DNA of 64,000 bases. It comes from BB31 sp964582525 (GTDB lineage: Bacteria > Pseudomonadota > Gammaproteobacteria > Beggiatoales > Beggiatoaceae). The DNA is taken from assembly GCA_964582525.1 (NCBI GenBank), contig CAZOSP010000004.1:6542-70541 (forward strand). The letters run 5' to 3'. Position numbers and translations under genes: made by a program. Of the stretch, positions 27,577 through 36,291 are shown piece after piece; the first letter of the stretch is position 1; the number at the start of each line of letters is the position of its first letter. Below the pieces are notes generated by a model. That model searched no databases, was not told where the DNA came from, and was given only the letters and a program-made list of their open reading frames with translations.

Positions 27577-28890
27577 ATGCTTGATACAATCGCCTCTTTA
27601 ACGCTCAAAATTCCTGCCATTACGCCCCAGACTACGGTCAACGATGTGGCGCAACTGTTTTTAAGTGAGGAAACGAAGCATCTGCTGTCGCTGCCCATTA
27701 TAGATGATGGCAAACCGATTGGACTCATCAGCCGTTATGATTTGAATAAGGTGTATCTGAAAATGTACGGGCGTGAATTGTATGGCAGGCAGTCAATTAC
27801 CAAGCTTATGACTAAGGCGGTTGTGGTGGAGAAACAACAACCGATTGAAGCCGCCAGCCAATACATTACGCGCCATATCCGTTTTCCGATTATGGAAGAT
27901 TTTGTGGTCACGGAAAATGAACAGTATATCGGCGTAGGCATTGTGCTGGACTTATTGAAGGCGATGGAAAAGCGCGTTTTGCAGCGTACTAAAGAGTTAT
28001 CAAGAGCCTATCAAAGCCTGAAAGAATCTCAAGCACAGCTGGTACAGTCAGAAAAAATGGCATCACTAGGACAGATGGTGGCAGGTGTGGCGCACGAAAT
28101 TAATACGCCGCTGGGCTATGTGCGCAACAATATAGAAGTCACTCACGGTTTGTTTGATCAAACAAAGGCGTTGATTGAAAACTATGACAAGTTGGTTGAG
28201 TTGCTTACCGCCGAAGACATGGACGAGGAAACGCTCGGTGAGCAGTTAGAATTAGTCAGCGAAATGAGCGAGCCATTTCGTGAGGACGATTTGCTGGAAT
28301 CTATGCAGGAACTTTTTAATGATTCCTTATATGGCGTTGATCAAATCGCAGAATTGGTGCTGAACTTAAAAGATTTTAGTCGTCTAGATCAAGCCTTAAC
28401 TGACAATGTAAACTTAAATCAATGTGTTGATAGTGCTTTGAATATTGGTAAAAATATTCTTAAGTATAAGGTTACTGTTAAAAAGCAGTATAGCGAATTG
28501 CCGCCCTTAAAATGCGCCCCGTCGCAACTCAATCAGGTGTTTTTGAATTTATTGACTAATGCGGCGCAGGCGATCAAAGACAAGGGTTTTATTTGGATCA
28601 AAACTTGGACAGAAAATAACTGGGCGCATGTGTCTATCCAAGATAACGGTAAGGGCATTCCGCCCGATGTATTGAAAAAAGTCTTTGATCCTTTTTTTAC
28701 CACCAAGCCGGTGGGTGAAGGCACGGGGCTGGGTTTGTCAATAAGCTATAAAATTATTGAGCAGCATCACGGGCAAATTAAAGTCGCTTCGGAAGTGGGT
28801 AAAGGCACAAAATTCTTAATCAGCCTGCCCTTAAACCCTGACAGCGCACTACCCAATACAGCCGATGTGCAACAACAGGTTGACGAGTAA
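27577..28890 (+). CDS. CBS-domain sensor histidine kinase
   Basis: 437 residues from the ATG at 27577 with GGATAAG upstream; a TTG-initiated longer frame runs through the hairpin and is unlikely. Two CBS motifs occupy about 10-130 (TVNDVAQLF, LPIIDDGKPIGLISRYDL, then ITKLMTKAVVV and FVVTENEQYIGVG). A coiled segment leads to HisKA with His173 in GVAHEINTPLGYV, an extended acidic insert, and HATPase with LLTNAAQAIKDKG, DNGKGIPPDVLKKVFDPFFTT and GTGLGLSIS. CBS pairs bind adenosine nucleotides, so energy status could be the input. There is no membrane segment. The double-receiver protein 165 bp downstream is the likely partner. Confidence 0.9.
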   Translation: MLDTIASLTLKIPAITPQTTVNDVAQLFLSEETKHLLSLPIIDDGKPIGLISRYDLNKVYLKMYGRELYGRQSITKLMTKAVVVEKQQPIEAASQYITRHIRFPIMEDFVVTENEQYIGVGIVLDLLKAMEKRVLQRTKELSRAYQSLKESQAQLVQSEKMASLGQMVAGVAHEINTPLGYVRNNIEVTHGLFDQTKALIENYDKLVELLTAEDMDEETLGEQLELVSEMSEPFREDDLLESMQELFNDSLYGVDQIAELVLNLKDFSRLDQALTDNVNLNQCVDSALNIGKNILKYKVTVKKQYSELPPLKCAPSQLNQVFLNLLTNAAQAIKDKGFIWIKTWTENNWAHVSIQDNGKGIPPDVLKKVFDPFFTTKPVGEGTGLGLSISYKIIEQHHGQIKVASEVGKGTKFLISLPLNPDSALPNTADVQQQVDE

Positions 28891-29055
28891 CCGTTCAGCT
28901 ACACCCGCTCAACCTTGCAGGTTCTGAAAACCTGTAAAGTTTTTAATGGGGGAACGCTTGCGACCGCGAAGCTGTGACTGCATCGCTGGCTTAATCAGTT
29001 TATTTCTAATAAAATAATGGCTTAATGGATGCGCAATAAAACCAGTGGAGTATTT
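28891..29055. other. Spacer with palindromic repeat
   Basis: A repeat unit starts CCGTTCAGC at 28891 and includes an imperfect palindrome at 28911-28945 (AACCTTGCAGGTT ... AACCTGTAAAGTTTT). The same leader with a related palindrome occurs at 58200 and 62590. No gene is visible. Confidence 0.5.
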
Positions 29056-30063
29056 ATGAGTGATAAACCGACGATTTTGTTTGTCGATGACGAAGAACGC
29101 ATTTTACGTTCGTTGAAAATGCTGTTCATGGGCAAATTTAAGGTCAAAACGACCACCGATGGGCATGAGGCAATCGACATCTTAAAAAACGAAACTGTCC
29201 ATGTACTGGTCAGCGATCAACGTATGCCCAACATGACCGGCGTTGAGGTGTTGCGCGAAGCGCGCAATACCTCGCCCAACACCATGCGTTTATTATTAAC
29301 CGGCTATTCAGATTTAGCCGCGATTGTCGGCTCAGTGAATGATGGCGAGATTTTTCGTTACGTCAATAAGCCTTGGAAAAGCGAAGAAATCAAAAGCATT
29401 ATTGAGCAAGCGGCGCAAATTGCCATACAACTTGACAGCAACGCCCAGCAAGAAAAAGCCAAAGCACTGGCTCAAGCCGCTACAGCCGCCACCGCTAAAA
29501 TCAGCAGCGCGGAAAGCAGCGAAAATACAAGCGAAAATACAGATGCGCTGAGAATTTTGGTATTAGATGACGAGCCTACTACTTACGAAATTATTTTAGA
29601 GCTGATCAAAGACCCTAAACGCCTGCATTGGAGCAAAGATACCGAAGATGCTTTTGCGCATTTAAGTCAAGAAAACGTCTCTATTGTGGTCTCTGAGGTG
29701 CGCATCAAAGATGAAGATATTAGCGCGCCTTTGAAGAGTCTCAAGCGTTACAACCCCAACATATTGACCCTAGTGCTAACCTCTTTTCAAGACACCAAGT
29801 CTTTGATTGAACTCATTAACTATGGTCAAGTCTATCGTTTTTTACCAAAACCCATCCACAAAGGTTTGCTGGAAAAAAGCCTGCGTGCGGCGATGCAGCA
29901 TTACCGTGCTATGGAAGCCCGCCCAGAATTGCTCATGCGCCATGCGGTTGAAAAACCGAAAGAAGAAGAGGAAATGGCAAGTAGCAGCATCTCTAATAAG
30001 GTGATGGGATACCTGAAAAAAATCCGCGCCCGTCGGCAGACGCAAGCGGGTGCATTGCATTAG
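29056..30063 (+). CDS. Response regulator with two receiver domains
   Basis: 335 residues from the ATG at 29056 (MSDKPTILFVDDEERIL). The first receiver has the acidic pair DDE, phospho-acceptor Asp54 in VLVSDQRMPNMTG, Thr in LLLTGYSD and Lys in YVNKPWK. This is the RpfG/CheY type that commonly precedes output domains. The second receiver (about 170-300) keeps LVLDDEP and FLPKPIH, but its phospho-acceptor position is Glu214 (VVSEVRIKDED), so it probably cannot be phosphorylated or mimics the active state. There is no DNA-binding or enzymatic output; the C-terminus is basic. It probably works with the CBS kinase just upstream. Confidence 0.88.
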   Translation: MSDKPTILFVDDEERILRSLKMLFMGKFKVKTTTDGHEAIDILKNETVHVLVSDQRMPNMTGVEVLREARNTSPNTMRLLLTGYSDLAAIVGSVNDGEIFRYVNKPWKSEEIKSIIEQAAQIAIQLDSNAQQEKAKALAQAATAATAKISSAESSENTSENTDALRILVLDDEPTTYEIILELIKDPKRLHWSKDTEDAFAHLSQENVSIVVSEVRIKDEDISAPLKSLKRYNPNILTLVLTSFQDTKSLIELINYGQVYRFLPKPIHKGLLEKSLRAAMQHYRAMEARPELLMRHAVEKPKEEEEMASSSISNKVMGYLKKIRARRQTQAGALH

Positions 30064-30333
30064 CATTCGCGTTCGCGCCGCAAAAAGACGTGGCGCAAAC
30101 CCTACTGGACTGCCTGAAACCTGAAGCTCGGGATATTTTTAAGTCACCGTTTAGTCCCCCGCACAAAACCTGACAGGTCTTTGAGACCTGTCAGGTTTTT
30201 ACTGAGAGGGGTGTGAATGCTGACTTTCTGGCAGCTATGGGGGTAAACTGTCCACTGCTTTTGGACGAATATGGAGAAAGTCATTTCGATGAGTTATTTT
30301 TTCAAACTCGATAGTTTGCTATAAAATCTCTGC
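30064..30333. repeat. Repeat cluster: C-type unit plus CCTGACAGGT palindrome
   Basis: 30063-30106 is a C-type unit (GCATTCGCGTTCGCGCC...). 30147-30222 carries AAACCTGACAGGTC-TTTGA-GACCTGTCAGGTTT, a near-perfect palindrome followed by T residues, plausibly a terminator for the response regulator. A third unit near 30245 (GTAAACTGTCCACTGCTTTT) has relatives at 42745 and 63908. Confidence 0.7.
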
Positions 30334-32112
30334 ATGACTTCTCTAAATCGCTCCACCTCTCTGTATTTACGCCTGCTCACCTATGTTAAACCTTACTGGC
30401 GCGTGTTCGCGCTGGTGATTTTTGCAATGGTCATCACTGCCATTACTGAGCCGCTCATTCCCGCCTTGCTTAAACCCTTATTAGACGGCGGCTTTGTCGA
30501 AAAAGACCCAGCGGTGATTAAAACCATCCCGCTGTTGTTAATCATCATCGCCCTGCTGCGCGGCGTGGCAACTTATGTGAGCCAAGTAGGACTGGCTTGG
30601 GTTGCCAGCAAAGTGGTCAAAGACCTGCGCCGCGACTTGTTTGAACGTCTCCTCAGCTTGCCCACTACTACTTTTGACAATACGTCATCAGGCGCGCTAC
30701 TGTCGAAAGTCACCTACGATGTGAACCGCGTGATGCTCGCTACTACTGACGCGCTGCTGGTGTTGGTGCGCGACAGCCTCGCGGTGCTGGGACTGCTGGC
30801 GTGGATGTTTTACTTAAACTGGCAGCTTTCGCTGCTGGTGTTTACTATCCTGCCGCTGATTATTGTGATTGTGAAAATCGCCAGCAAGCATCTGCGCCGC
30901 GATAATCTTTCCATGCAAACGGCGATGGGCGATATGACGCGGATTCTCGAAGAGGCTATCAGCGGACATAAGCTGGTCAAGGTGTTTCGTGGACAGGTTT
31001 ATGAAGCCCAGCGTTTTGAAGATGCCAACGGGCGTGTGCAGAAATTTGAAGTGCGCACCAAAGCTGTTTCACATTTGAGCATTTTTCTGGTGCAAATGCT
31101 CACCGCCGCCGCGCTAGCAGTGATTATTTATATCGCCGCACTATTGTCTGAACAGGATCAGCTATCAGTCGGCAGCTTTATTTCTTTGTTCACCGCAATG
31201 GGCATGTTATTCGCGCCGATTAAACGTCTCACCAAAGTCAACGAGCAAATACAGCAAGGCTTAGCAGCCGCGCAGAGCGTCTTTGAACTGATGGATAAAG
31301 CCATTGAAACAGACTCAGAGGTCACGCTTGTTGAAGCCGTAAACACGCGCAGCGCGGTTGTGTTGAGCGGTTCGGTCAGCTTCCAACAGGTGGATTTTTG
31401 CTATGCTGGCACAGCGCAAACAGTACTGCACGACATTAATTTGCACGTGAGCGCGGGGGAGAGCATCGCGCTAGTGGGCACCTCAGGCAGCGGCAAAACG
31501 ACGCTGGCAAATTTGCTGGCGCGGTTTTACGACATTCCACGCGGACACCTATCGTTTGATGGTATTGATATTAATGATTTACCACTGCGCGATTTACGCG
31601 ATAACCTCGCACTGGTCAGCCAAGATGTGGTTTTGTTCAACGACACAGTGGCGGCTAATATTGCTTACGGCGGCATGGCGCACAGCTCCCGCGCCGCTAT
31701 TGAGCAAGCCGCGCAAGCGGCTTATGCAATGGATTTTATTCAGGCTATGCCGCAGGGTTTGGATACCATGATTGGCGAGCGCGGCGTGAAGTTGTCGGGC
31801 GGACAACGCCAACGCCTGGCTATCGCCCGTGCTTTGCTCAAGGACGCGCCTATTTTGATTTTTGATGAAGCGACTTCAGCACTGGATACACAAGCCGAAC
31901 AACAGGTGCAAGCCTCTCTCGAAAAACTGCAAAAAAATCGCACCACCTTTATCATTGCGCATCGCCTTTCGACGATTGAAAAAGCGGATCGCATTGTGGT
32001 GATGGAAAACGGGCGCATTGTTGAAATGGGCAAGCATCAAGACTTGCTGCAAGCGGGGGGCGCGTATGCCAAGCTATATCAGGCACAACACGCGCTGCAA
32101 GATTTTTGTTAA
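30334..32112 (+). CDS. msbA: Lipid A export permease/ATPase MsbA
   Basis: 592 residues, the usual length (about 582). An ABC half-transporter that flips lipid A-core across the inner membrane. Six transmembrane segments lie in about 1-320 (for example VFALVIFAMVITAITEPLIP and LLAWMFYLNWQLSLLVF). The nucleotide-binding domain follows: Walker A VGTSGSGKTTLANLLA, Q-loop LVSQDVVLFND, signature KLSGGQRQRLAIARAL, Walker B ILIFDEATSALD and the H-loop IIAHRLSTIEKAD. Convergent with rnfA; a palindrome at 32131-32159 separates them. There is no lpxK neighbour, unlike enterobacteria. Confidence 0.93.
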   Translation: MTSLNRSTSLYLRLLTYVKPYWRVFALVIFAMVITAITEPLIPALLKPLLDGGFVEKDPAVIKTIPLLLIIIALLRGVATYVSQVGLAWVASKVVKDLRRDLFERLLSLPTTTFDNTSSGALLSKVTYDVNRVMLATTDALLVLVRDSLAVLGLLAWMFYLNWQLSLLVFTILPLIIVIVKIASKHLRRDNLSMQTAMGDMTRILEEAISGHKLVKVFRGQVYEAQRFEDANGRVQKFEVRTKAVSHLSIFLVQMLTAAALAVIIYIAALLSEQDQLSVGSFISLFTAMGMLFAPIKRLTKVNEQIQQGLAAAQSVFELMDKAIETDSEVTLVEAVNTRSAVVLSGSVSFQQVDFCYAGTAQTVLHDINLHVSAGESIALVGTSGSGKTTLANLLARFYDIPRGHLSFDGIDINDLPLRDLRDNLALVSQDVVLFNDTVAANIAYGGMAHSSRAAIEQAAQAAYAMDFIQAMPQGLDTMIGERGVKLSGGQRQRLAIARALLKDAPILIFDEATSALDTQAEQQVQASLEKLQKNRTTFIIAHRLSTIEKADRIVVMENGRIVEMGKHQDLLQAGGAYAKLYQAQHALQDFC

Positions 32113-32130
32113 ACGACGCGCATTTCGTAA

Positions 32131-32159
32131 AGCTGCTAGGTTTTCAAAACCTAGAAGCT
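32131..32159. terminator. Palindrome between convergent msbA and rnfA
   Basis: AGCTGCTAGGTTTT and AAAACCTAGAAGCT pair with one mismatch around a single C. It is the same repeat family as 2163-2193 and again lies between convergent genes, so it is well placed to end transcription both ways. Confidence 0.55.
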
Positions 32160-32193
32160 TTCTGGCATTATTACGAGTATATTGTGGTTATTC

Positions 32194-32766
32194 TTAAGCT
32201 AATCCTGCAAAGCCCATAAACGCCAGCGATAACAGTCCTGCAACGATGTAGGCAATCGGTGCGCCTTTGAAGGCATCTGGCACTGCTGCCAATGCCAGCC
32301 GCTCGCGTAAACCGGCAAACATCAGCAGCACCAGCGTGAAACCCAGCGCGGAACCAAACCCGTATAGTAGGCTTTCGATAAAACTGTTTTCCTGTTGCAC
32401 ATTCAGCAAAGCCACCCCCAGCACTGCGCAGTTGGTGGTAATTAGGGGTAAGAAAATACCCAAGACTTGATACAGGGCGGGTGAAGTTTTGCGCACCACC
32501 ATTTCGGTAAACTGCACGACGACGGCAATCACTAAAATAAAGGTCAAAATTCTTAAAAATCCTAGATTTAGCGGTGCTAAAACAAAGTGTTCTAGAATCC
32601 AACCGGCAAACGCCGCCAAGGTCAACACAAAGGTCGTTGCCAAGCCCATGCCCAGTGCTGAATCGAGTTTGTTGGATACGCCCATCAAGGGGCAAAGTCC
32701 TAAAAATTTGACCAGCACGACGTTGTTGACCAGCGCGGTGGAAAGGATGATAAGGAAATATTCCAT
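32194..32766 (-). CDS. rnfA: Electron transport complex subunit RnfA
   Basis: 190 residues from the ATG at 32766 (MEYFLIILSTALVNNVVLVKFLG), with AGGA 10 bp upstream. RnfA is a six-helix inner-membrane subunit of the Rnf complex, which drives electrons from NADH to ferredoxin using the ion gradient, for example for nitrogenase. The family signature NNVVLVKFLGLCPLMGVS and the buried TTNCAVLG (a Cys that can bind an iron-sulfur centre) are present. In other bacteria rnfA begins an rnfABCDGE operon. Here the next gene is convergent msbA, so rnfA stands alone in the window. It is divergent from nifL. See the candidate regulatory sites upstream. Confidence 0.93.
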   Translation of the reverse strand: MEYFLIILSTALVNNVVLVKFLGLCPLMGVSNKLDSALGMGLATTFVLTLAAFAGWILEHFVLAPLNLGFLRILTFILVIAVVVQFTEMVVRKTSPALYQVLGIFLPLITTNCAVLGVALLNVQQENSFIESLLYGFGSALGFTLVLLMFAGLRERLALAAVPDAFKGAPIAYIVAGLLSLAFMGFAGLA

Positions 32767-32808
32767 GTTGAATGTTCCTGCTTGAAGGGCTGAAAATGCT
32801 AAAGGTAG

Positions 32809-32825
32809 CCACAATATCTATGCCA
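32809..32825 (-). promoter_or_regulatory. Candidate sigma-54 promoter of rnfA
   Basis: On the minus strand it reads TGGCATAGATATTGTGG, compared with consensus TGGCAC-N5-TTGC. The -24 part matches five of six; the -12 dinucleotide is GT rather than the usual GC, which weakens it. It lies 43 bp before the rnfA ATG and about 117 and 150 bp from two NifA-type sites. Confidence 0.4.
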
Positions 32826-32941
32826 GTGCTTTATGCCTTCAAACAAAGCTTTGCTATTGTTTGATTTATAAGATTTTTATGGAGACTCTTAAGTCATATT
32901 GCCCATCGTTACAAGTAAACGGGATGAAAAATAGCGCGGAT

Positions 32942-32957
32942 TGTATTTATCTTGACA
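32942..32957. promoter_or_regulatory. NifA-type upstream activator sequence 1
   Basis: TGT-ATTTATCTTG-ACA, an exact TGT-N10-ACA site of the kind bound by NifA. It lies in the rnfA/nifL divergent region. Confidence 0.6.
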
Positions 32958-32974
32958 ATTCCTTCTTTGCTATT

Positions 32975-32990
32975 TGTAGATTTTCTTACA
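32975..32990. promoter_or_regulatory. NifA-type upstream activator sequence 2
   Basis: TGT-AGATTTTCTT-ACA, flanked so that the whole reads TTTGTA ... TACAAA. It starts exactly 33 bp (about three helical turns) after site 1, so both face the same side of the DNA. Confidence 0.65.
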
Positions 32991-33013
32991 AAAAACCGAT
33001 AAACACCCTCTCA

Positions 33014-33046
33014 AACCTTCTAAGTTTTTGAAACCTAGAAGGTTTA
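33014..33046. repeat. Palindromic repeat in the rnfA/nifL region
   Basis: AAACCTTCTAAGTTTT and GAAACCTAGAAGGTTT, the same family as 2163-2193, here between the activator sites and the nifL promoter candidate. Confidence 0.6.
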
Positions 33047-33052
33047 GCGCAT

Positions 33053-33069
33053 GGTATAAATCTCGCTTG
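33053..33069 (+). promoter_or_regulatory. Candidate sigma-54 promoter of nifL
   Basis: TGGTATAAATCTCGCTT has the invariant GG-N10-GC spacing of -24/-12 promoters, though flanking bases deviate from TGGCAC and TTGC. It lies about 40 bp before the nifL ATG, downstream of both NifA-type sites. Confidence 0.35.
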
Positions 33070-33107
33070 AAGCGCAAGCCTGTGTAAAAAACAATGGGGT
33101 ATTCCAC

Positions 33108-34751
33108 ATGGCACAGTCAGCCACGACCGAACTTTTTGACACCATTAGCCGTTTTCTAGCCTCACCGCCGGAAGGGACGCCAGTGGAAATCCTTGATGCC
33201 TTTACTTTTCAATATCAAAAAACCTATTTGCCGCCCAAGCTGTTTTTAGAAACCGTCGAACAAGCCCCGATAGCCATTTCAATCACCGATCCCAAAGCGC
33301 AGATTTTGTATGTCAATGCAGCCTTTGAAGCGCTGACCGGCTATGTTCGTGAAGATGTGATTGGTAAAAATGAGTCGCTATTGTCGAGCAAATCCACCCC
33401 TGCAAGCGTCTATGAAGATTTATGGAACACTATACAGGCGCGTCGGGTGTGGCGCGGTGCGCTGGTCAATCACCGCAAAACGGGTGAGGAATACTTAGCC
33501 GAATTAATCATTTCGCCGGTATTGACTAAGCCAGGCGAAATTGGCTATTTTTTGGGAATGCACCGCAACATTACCGAAGTCCATCAACTTGAACAACGCC
33601 TAAAATTTCAAAAAATCCTCACTGAATCAGCATTAGATGCCGCCCCTGTGGTGATGGCAATGATCAGCAGTGAAGGCACAATTTTGCTGCACAATCAAGC
33701 CTATCAACGCTTGCGCAAAGATTTTAAAAACGACGAACCGGCGCGTTTGTTTTTAAACGCTTTAGAACGCGAATTGGGTACGGATTTAAGCTGTTTGTGT
33801 GAGGCAAATAAAAACAAAACCACCGAACAGAACAAAGGCTTTTCTAACATAGAAGTGCGCATCGATCCGCCCGCCCGCAATCCGCGCTGGTTTGCCTGTT
33901 CCGGCGTGCGTGTGCATGAATTAGACGAAGACGTGCATCATTATTTCAGTCCCAATGCCGGGCAACGCTGTTATTTGCTATTAGTCGCAAACGAAATTAC
34001 CGCCGCCCGACAACGCATCCAAGAAGCCCGTATGAATTTAATTCGCGGCAGCATGTCTGACCAACAAACGAATCAGACCCTGCGCGAAGCCATGTCAGCA
34101 GCGATTTTCAAGCTGCAAGCCCCGCTCAATATCATCAAAGCCGCCCTTGCCATGCCCGCCCAAAATGACGCACAAACAGGCTTACGCAGCGTTTTGCAAC
34201 AAGCATTAGAAACCGGCGAAGAAGCCATGCAGAGCCTGCGTTACGCGCTGCCTGTTCAGGTCATGGAACAAAGTTCACTGGTCAATCTCAACGAAGTTTT
34301 ACACGAAGTCATCCAGCTATCCACCGACAAGCTGCTGGCAAATGGCGTGGTTGTCGATTGGCGACCAGCACCGGTCTTGCCCTCGGTCATTGGTCAAGCC
34401 AACGCCCTGCGACGCTTATTTAAGTATTTGATTGATAATGCTATTTGTGCAGTCAACGAAGTGCAAAGCGAATACCGCGAAGTGCGCTTACAAACCTCAG
34501 TACAAGGACGCGAATTGCGGGTTGAAATCATTGACAATGGTTGCGGCATTGAAGAAAACGAACGGCTCAAAGTATTTGAACCCTTTTTTTGTGGCTGGCG
34601 ACAAAACAAAGGACACGCCGGCATGGGCTTAAGCATGGCAAGGGAAATCGCCTTAGATCACAACGGCAACATAGAAATTGATGCTGATTTTCTCGGCGGT
34701 TGTCGTATTTTTGTCTGCCTGCCATTGGCAGGTGAGGAGCCACGCTCGTGA
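33108..34751 (+). CDS. nifL: Nitrogen fixation negative regulator NifL
   Basis: 547 residues, near the usual 500-520. NifL is a redox- and PII-responsive anti-activator that binds NifA. PAS1 (about 45-165) is the FAD-type domain, with ITDPKAQILYVNAAFEALTGY, VIGKNESLLSS and YFLGMHRNITEVHQLEQR, which match NifL closely. PAS2 (about 175-300) follows. The kinase-like core has FKLQAPLNII where a kinase has HELRTPLN, so the phospho-acceptor His is Phe. The ATP-binding part keeps DNAICAV, IDNGCGIEENERLKVFEPFFCG and GMGLSMA. The C-terminus overlaps nifA by 4 bp, giving coupled synthesis. A kinase of another PAS pathway is possible, but the PAS1 match and the nifA neighbour make NifL likely. Confidence 0.92.
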   Translation: MAQSATTELFDTISRFLASPPEGTPVEILDAFTFQYQKTYLPPKLFLETVEQAPIAISITDPKAQILYVNAAFEALTGYVREDVIGKNESLLSSKSTPASVYEDLWNTIQARRVWRGALVNHRKTGEEYLAELIISPVLTKPGEIGYFLGMHRNITEVHQLEQRLKFQKILTESALDAAPVVMAMISSEGTILLHNQAYQRLRKDFKNDEPARLFLNALERELGTDLSCLCEANKNKTTEQNKGFSNIEVRIDPPARNPRWFACSGVRVHELDEDVHHYFSPNAGQRCYLLLVANEITAARQRIQEARMNLIRGSMSDQQTNQTLREAMSAAIFKLQAPLNIIKAALAMPAQNDAQTGLRSVLQQALETGEEAMQSLRYALPVQVMEQSSLVNLNEVLHEVIQLSTDKLLANGVVVDWRPAPVLPSVIGQANALRRLFKYLIDNAICAVNEVQSEYREVRLQTSVQGRELRVEIIDNGCGIEENERLKVFEPFFCGWRQNKGHAGMGLSMAREIALDHNGNIEIDADFLGGCRIFVCLPLAGEEPRS

Positions 34752-36271
34752 GCAGTTTAGAAAACCAACTAGAAACACTGTATCAAGTCAGCCAAGTGCT
34801 GAGTCGTTCGCTAGACTTCCGCGACACGCTTGCCGAAGTGCTGAGTATCCTCAATAACATGGGAAATTTTAGTCACGGCATGATCAGCCTAGTAGACGAA
34901 GACAGCGGCGATCTGCTGATGATTGCTCTGCACAAAGAAGAATCCGATCCGTTTCCCATGCGCACCGCCCGCTACAAACCCGGCGAAGGCGTGATTGGTA
35001 CTATTATCAATACCGGCGAGCCGCTGGTGCTAGAACGCATTATTGACGATGCGCGCTTTCTCGACCGACTGGGCGTATATGACCGCTACCGTCCCTTTAT
35101 CGCTGTACCCATCAGCATCGGCGAACAAGTTGCCGGAGTACTCGCGGCACAACCGCTCAACGAATTTTCGCTTAGCCAAGACGAGCGTTTTCTAAAAATG
35201 GTGGGTAATCTGATCGGACAAAGCGTGCGTTTAGCGAAAACCATAGAAGACGAACAACAAGCCCTAAAAATCGAGCGCGATAGCCTGCGCCGCAAAGTGC
35301 GCGGCGAACACGGTTTCGCCAATATGATCGGGCATTCACGCTCCATGCGATTGATTTTTGAACAAATTCGCCAAGTCGCTAAATGGAACACCACAGTATT
35401 GATTCGCGGCGAATCCGGCACCGGTAAAGAACTGATCGCCAACGCCATTCACTACAACTCGCCCCGCGCCAACGGACCTTTCATTAAACTCAACTGCGCC
35501 GCGCTGCCCGACAACTTGCTCGAATCTGAATTATTTGGACACGAAAAAGGCGCGTTTACCGGTGCCATTAACCAACGCAAAGGACGTTTTGAGCAAGCCA
35601 ACGGCGGCACCCTGTTTTTAGACGAAATCGGCGAAATCAGCCCAGCATTCCAAGCCAAACTGCTGCGCGTTTTACAAGAAGGCGAATTTGAGCGCGTCGG
35701 TGGCAACCGCACCTTGAGCGTTGACGTGCGCGTCATTGCCGCCACCAACAAAGACCTAGAAGCCGAAGTACAACAAGGTGAATTCCGCGAAGACCTCTAC
35801 TATCGCCTCAATGTCATGCCCATATACCCGCCGCCGCTGCGCGAGCGCAGCGAAGACATACCCGAACTGGCGCGTTTTCTAGTCAGCAAAATCAGCAAAG
35901 CGCAAGGGCGCGAACTCAAAATAGACGACAGCGCGATCCGTCTGCTGATGCGCCACGACTGGCCCGGCAACGTGCGTGAACTGGAAAATTGCCTAGAACG
36001 CGCCGCCGTGATGAGCGATGGACAAATTGATGCCCACGCCATCAATCTCACCGGTCTTGAAAGCAGTTTGCAACCCGCCAGCTTTACGCCCAACGGCGCG
36101 GCAAGCAAAATCGACCTAGACGATCCCGATCTTGACGAGCGCGAGCGCGTTATCGCCGCCCTCGAACAAGCTGGTTGGGTGCAAGCCAAAGCCGCCCGTC
36201 TGCTGGGCATGACTCCGCGCCAAATTGGTTATCGCATACAAACTTTGAATATTCGCCTGAAACAATTTTAG
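34748..36271 (+). CDS. nifA: Nif-specific sigma-54 activator NifA
   Basis: 507 residues. NifA activates nitrogenase and associated genes with sigma-54. Domains: N-terminal GAF (about 15-170, with the 2-oxoglutarate-type fold), AAA+ (about 195-425) with Walker A GESGTGKE (221-228), the sigma-54 contact GAFTGAI (268-274), Walker B GGTLFLDEIGE and the Arg finger region WPGNVRELENCLERA, then a C-terminal Fis-type HTH (AAGTP-like AKAARLLGMTPRQIGYRI). There is no Cys cluster between AAA+ and HTH, as in oxygen-insensitive NifA proteins that rely on NifL. A start codon GTG at 34748 overlaps nifL. A terminator follows directly. Confidence 0.94.
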   Translation: MSSLENQLETLYQVSQVLSRSLDFRDTLAEVLSILNNMGNFSHGMISLVDEDSGDLLMIALHKEESDPFPMRTARYKPGEGVIGTIINTGEPLVLERIIDDARFLDRLGVYDRYRPFIAVPISIGEQVAGVLAAQPLNEFSLSQDERFLKMVGNLIGQSVRLAKTIEDEQQALKIERDSLRRKVRGEHGFANMIGHSRSMRLIFEQIRQVAKWNTTVLIRGESGTGKELIANAIHYNSPRANGPFIKLNCAALPDNLLESELFGHEKGAFTGAINQRKGRFEQANGGTLFLDEIGEISPAFQAKLLRVLQEGEFERVGGNRTLSVDVRVIAATNKDLEAEVQQGEFREDLYYRLNVMPIYPPPLRERSEDIPELARFLVSKISKAQGRELKIDDSAIRLLMRHDWPGNVRELENCLERAAVMSDGQIDAHAINLTGLESSLQPASFTPNGAASKIDLDDPDLDERERVIAALEQAGWVQAKAARLLGMTPRQIGYRIQTLNIRLKQF

Positions 36272-36291
36272 TCTCAGGCGCGTTTTTTTAA
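36254..36291 (+). terminator. Rho-independent terminator of nifLA
   Basis: Stem CGCCTGA / TCAGGCG, followed by CG and seven T residues. The left arm lies in the last codons of nifA. Confidence 0.8.
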
